This document shows, piece by piece, positions 50,208 through 50,676 of a DNA stretch of 50,676 bases. This DNA is from Planctomycetes bacterium HGW-Planctomycetes-1 (GTDB taxonomy: Bacteria; Planctomycetota; Phycisphaerae; Sedimentisphaerales; UBA12454), in the NCBI GenBank assembly GCA_002839495.1, contig PGYD01000004.1:1-50676 (forward strand). Direction: 5' to 3'. A program made the translations under genes and the position numbers. The notes below the pieces were generated by a model, which searched no databases, was not told the DNA's origin, and worked only from the letters and a program-made list of their open reading frames with translations. The first letter of the stretch is position 1; each line of letters opens with the position of its first letter.

Positions 50208-50676
50208 ATGTCGATAGCACGGATGCAAAAAATTCTTATCGCAAGCCATCACATCGAAGCGGCGGAGGTTCTCGAATCGCTTCAGGATTCCGGCATCGTG
50301 CAGATTTACGACGCCCAGCGTGCCTTTGTCAGCAAGGAATGGCCTGAGCTTCATACCGAAGTCGAACGTCCTAAAAAAATAGAGGATTTAAGCTCAAAAA
50401 TCGATTCAGCGGTGGAATTTCTTAACCAATACGCCCCGAAACAGGGCATAGCGCAGGCCCTTGCTCCCCGTGCGGTAATAAGCGGCAAACAATACGCAGA
50501 GATAATCAGCACCGATAGGGCAACGCAGATTCTTGAAAAATGCGTCGAATTTTCCGGCCAACTGCATAAACTACGCGACCGGCAGGAACACCTTTTAGGA
50601 CAGTTAGACATACTTTTGCCGTGGGAAAAGCTCGACTCAGACCTTGCCGATTTGGAAAAGTTCGAAAAAGGCGCCG
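50208..50676 (+). CDS. V/A-type ATP synthase subunit I, N-terminal part (cut by window edge)
   Basis: The frame begins at ATG 50208 and runs off the right edge, giving about 156 residues. The N-terminus S-I-A-R-M-Q-K-I-L-I-A-S-H-H, then L-Q-D-S-G-I-V-Q-I-Y-D, matches the cytoplasmic arm of subunit I (NtpI/AtpI, the V0 a-subunit), which holds the stator and contains the proton or sodium path in its missing C-terminal half. It lies 19 bases behind the stalk gene. An earlier ATG at 50194 is stopped by TAG after seven codons. Confidence 0.8.
   Translation, partial: MSIARMQKILIASHHIEAAEVLESLQDSGIVQIYDAQRAFVSKEWPELHTEVERPKKIEDLSSKIDSAVEFLNQYAPKQGIAQALAPRAVISGKQYAEIISTDRATQILEKCVEFSGQLHKLRDRQEHLLGQLDILLPWEKLDSDLADLEKFEKGA

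Overview
The window is an almost complete flagellar island of about 49 kb, with the start of a V/A-type ATP synthase operon at the right edge. The flagellar proteins, the degenerate response regulators, the many TPR proteins and the V/A-ATPase genes suggest a Gram-negative-type (diderm) bacterium. My best guess is Planctomycetota, possibly Phycisphaerae. That is an inference from protein style and gene order; no rRNA or other marker gene is present.

Left block, minus strand, about 12.9 kb down to 0.36 kb. A sigma-54 promoter (12873-12888) starts a run coding for an 858-residue membrane TPR protein, an exported TPR-like protein, a sigma-54 activator with a degenerate receiver, FliL, FliM, FliN, FlhA, an 81-residue membrane protein, FliA (sigma-28), two small unknown proteins, two lipoproteins and FlgM (anti-sigma-28). 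flgM also has its own sigma-28-like promoter. A second sigma-54 activator, with an altered sigma-54 contact loop, lies alone at 13076-14485.

Middle block, plus strand, 14.9-31.25 kb. A sigma-54 promoter (14908-14923) drives flgD, flgE, a PilZ-like membrane protein, flgF-like, flgG, flgA, flgH, flgI, flgJ, flgN, flgK, flgL, two TPR genes, a FliT-like chaperone gene and fliD. fliD has an extra sigma-28-like promoter.

Right block, minus strand, 43.9-31.25 kb. A sigma-54 promoter (43979-43994) precedes flgB-flgC-fliE-fliF-fliG-fliH-fliI-fliJ, a MotE-like gene, motA and two different motB genes. Another (34738-34753) precedes fliO-fliP-fliQ-fliR-flhB. A divergent sigma-54 promoter (44315-44330) precedes fliK with almost no leader. 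A TPR-glycosyltransferase gene, fliC (sigma-28-like promoter) and fliS follow, and then the ATP synthase genes.

Read together, the sequence suggests a three-step programme. One or both sigma-54 activators switch on rod, hook, ring, export and motor genes. Export of FlgM then frees FliA. FliA completes the filament (fliD, fliC) and makes more FlgM. A 16-bp AT-flanked motif recurs at about -62, -82 and -83 of three sigma-54 promoters and is a candidate activator site. FlhF, FlhG and chemotaxis genes are not seen. Other points of interest are a domain shared by the hook protein and the filament cap, two tandem MotB paralogues, and four copies of TTTATAGGAC upstream of the second activator.
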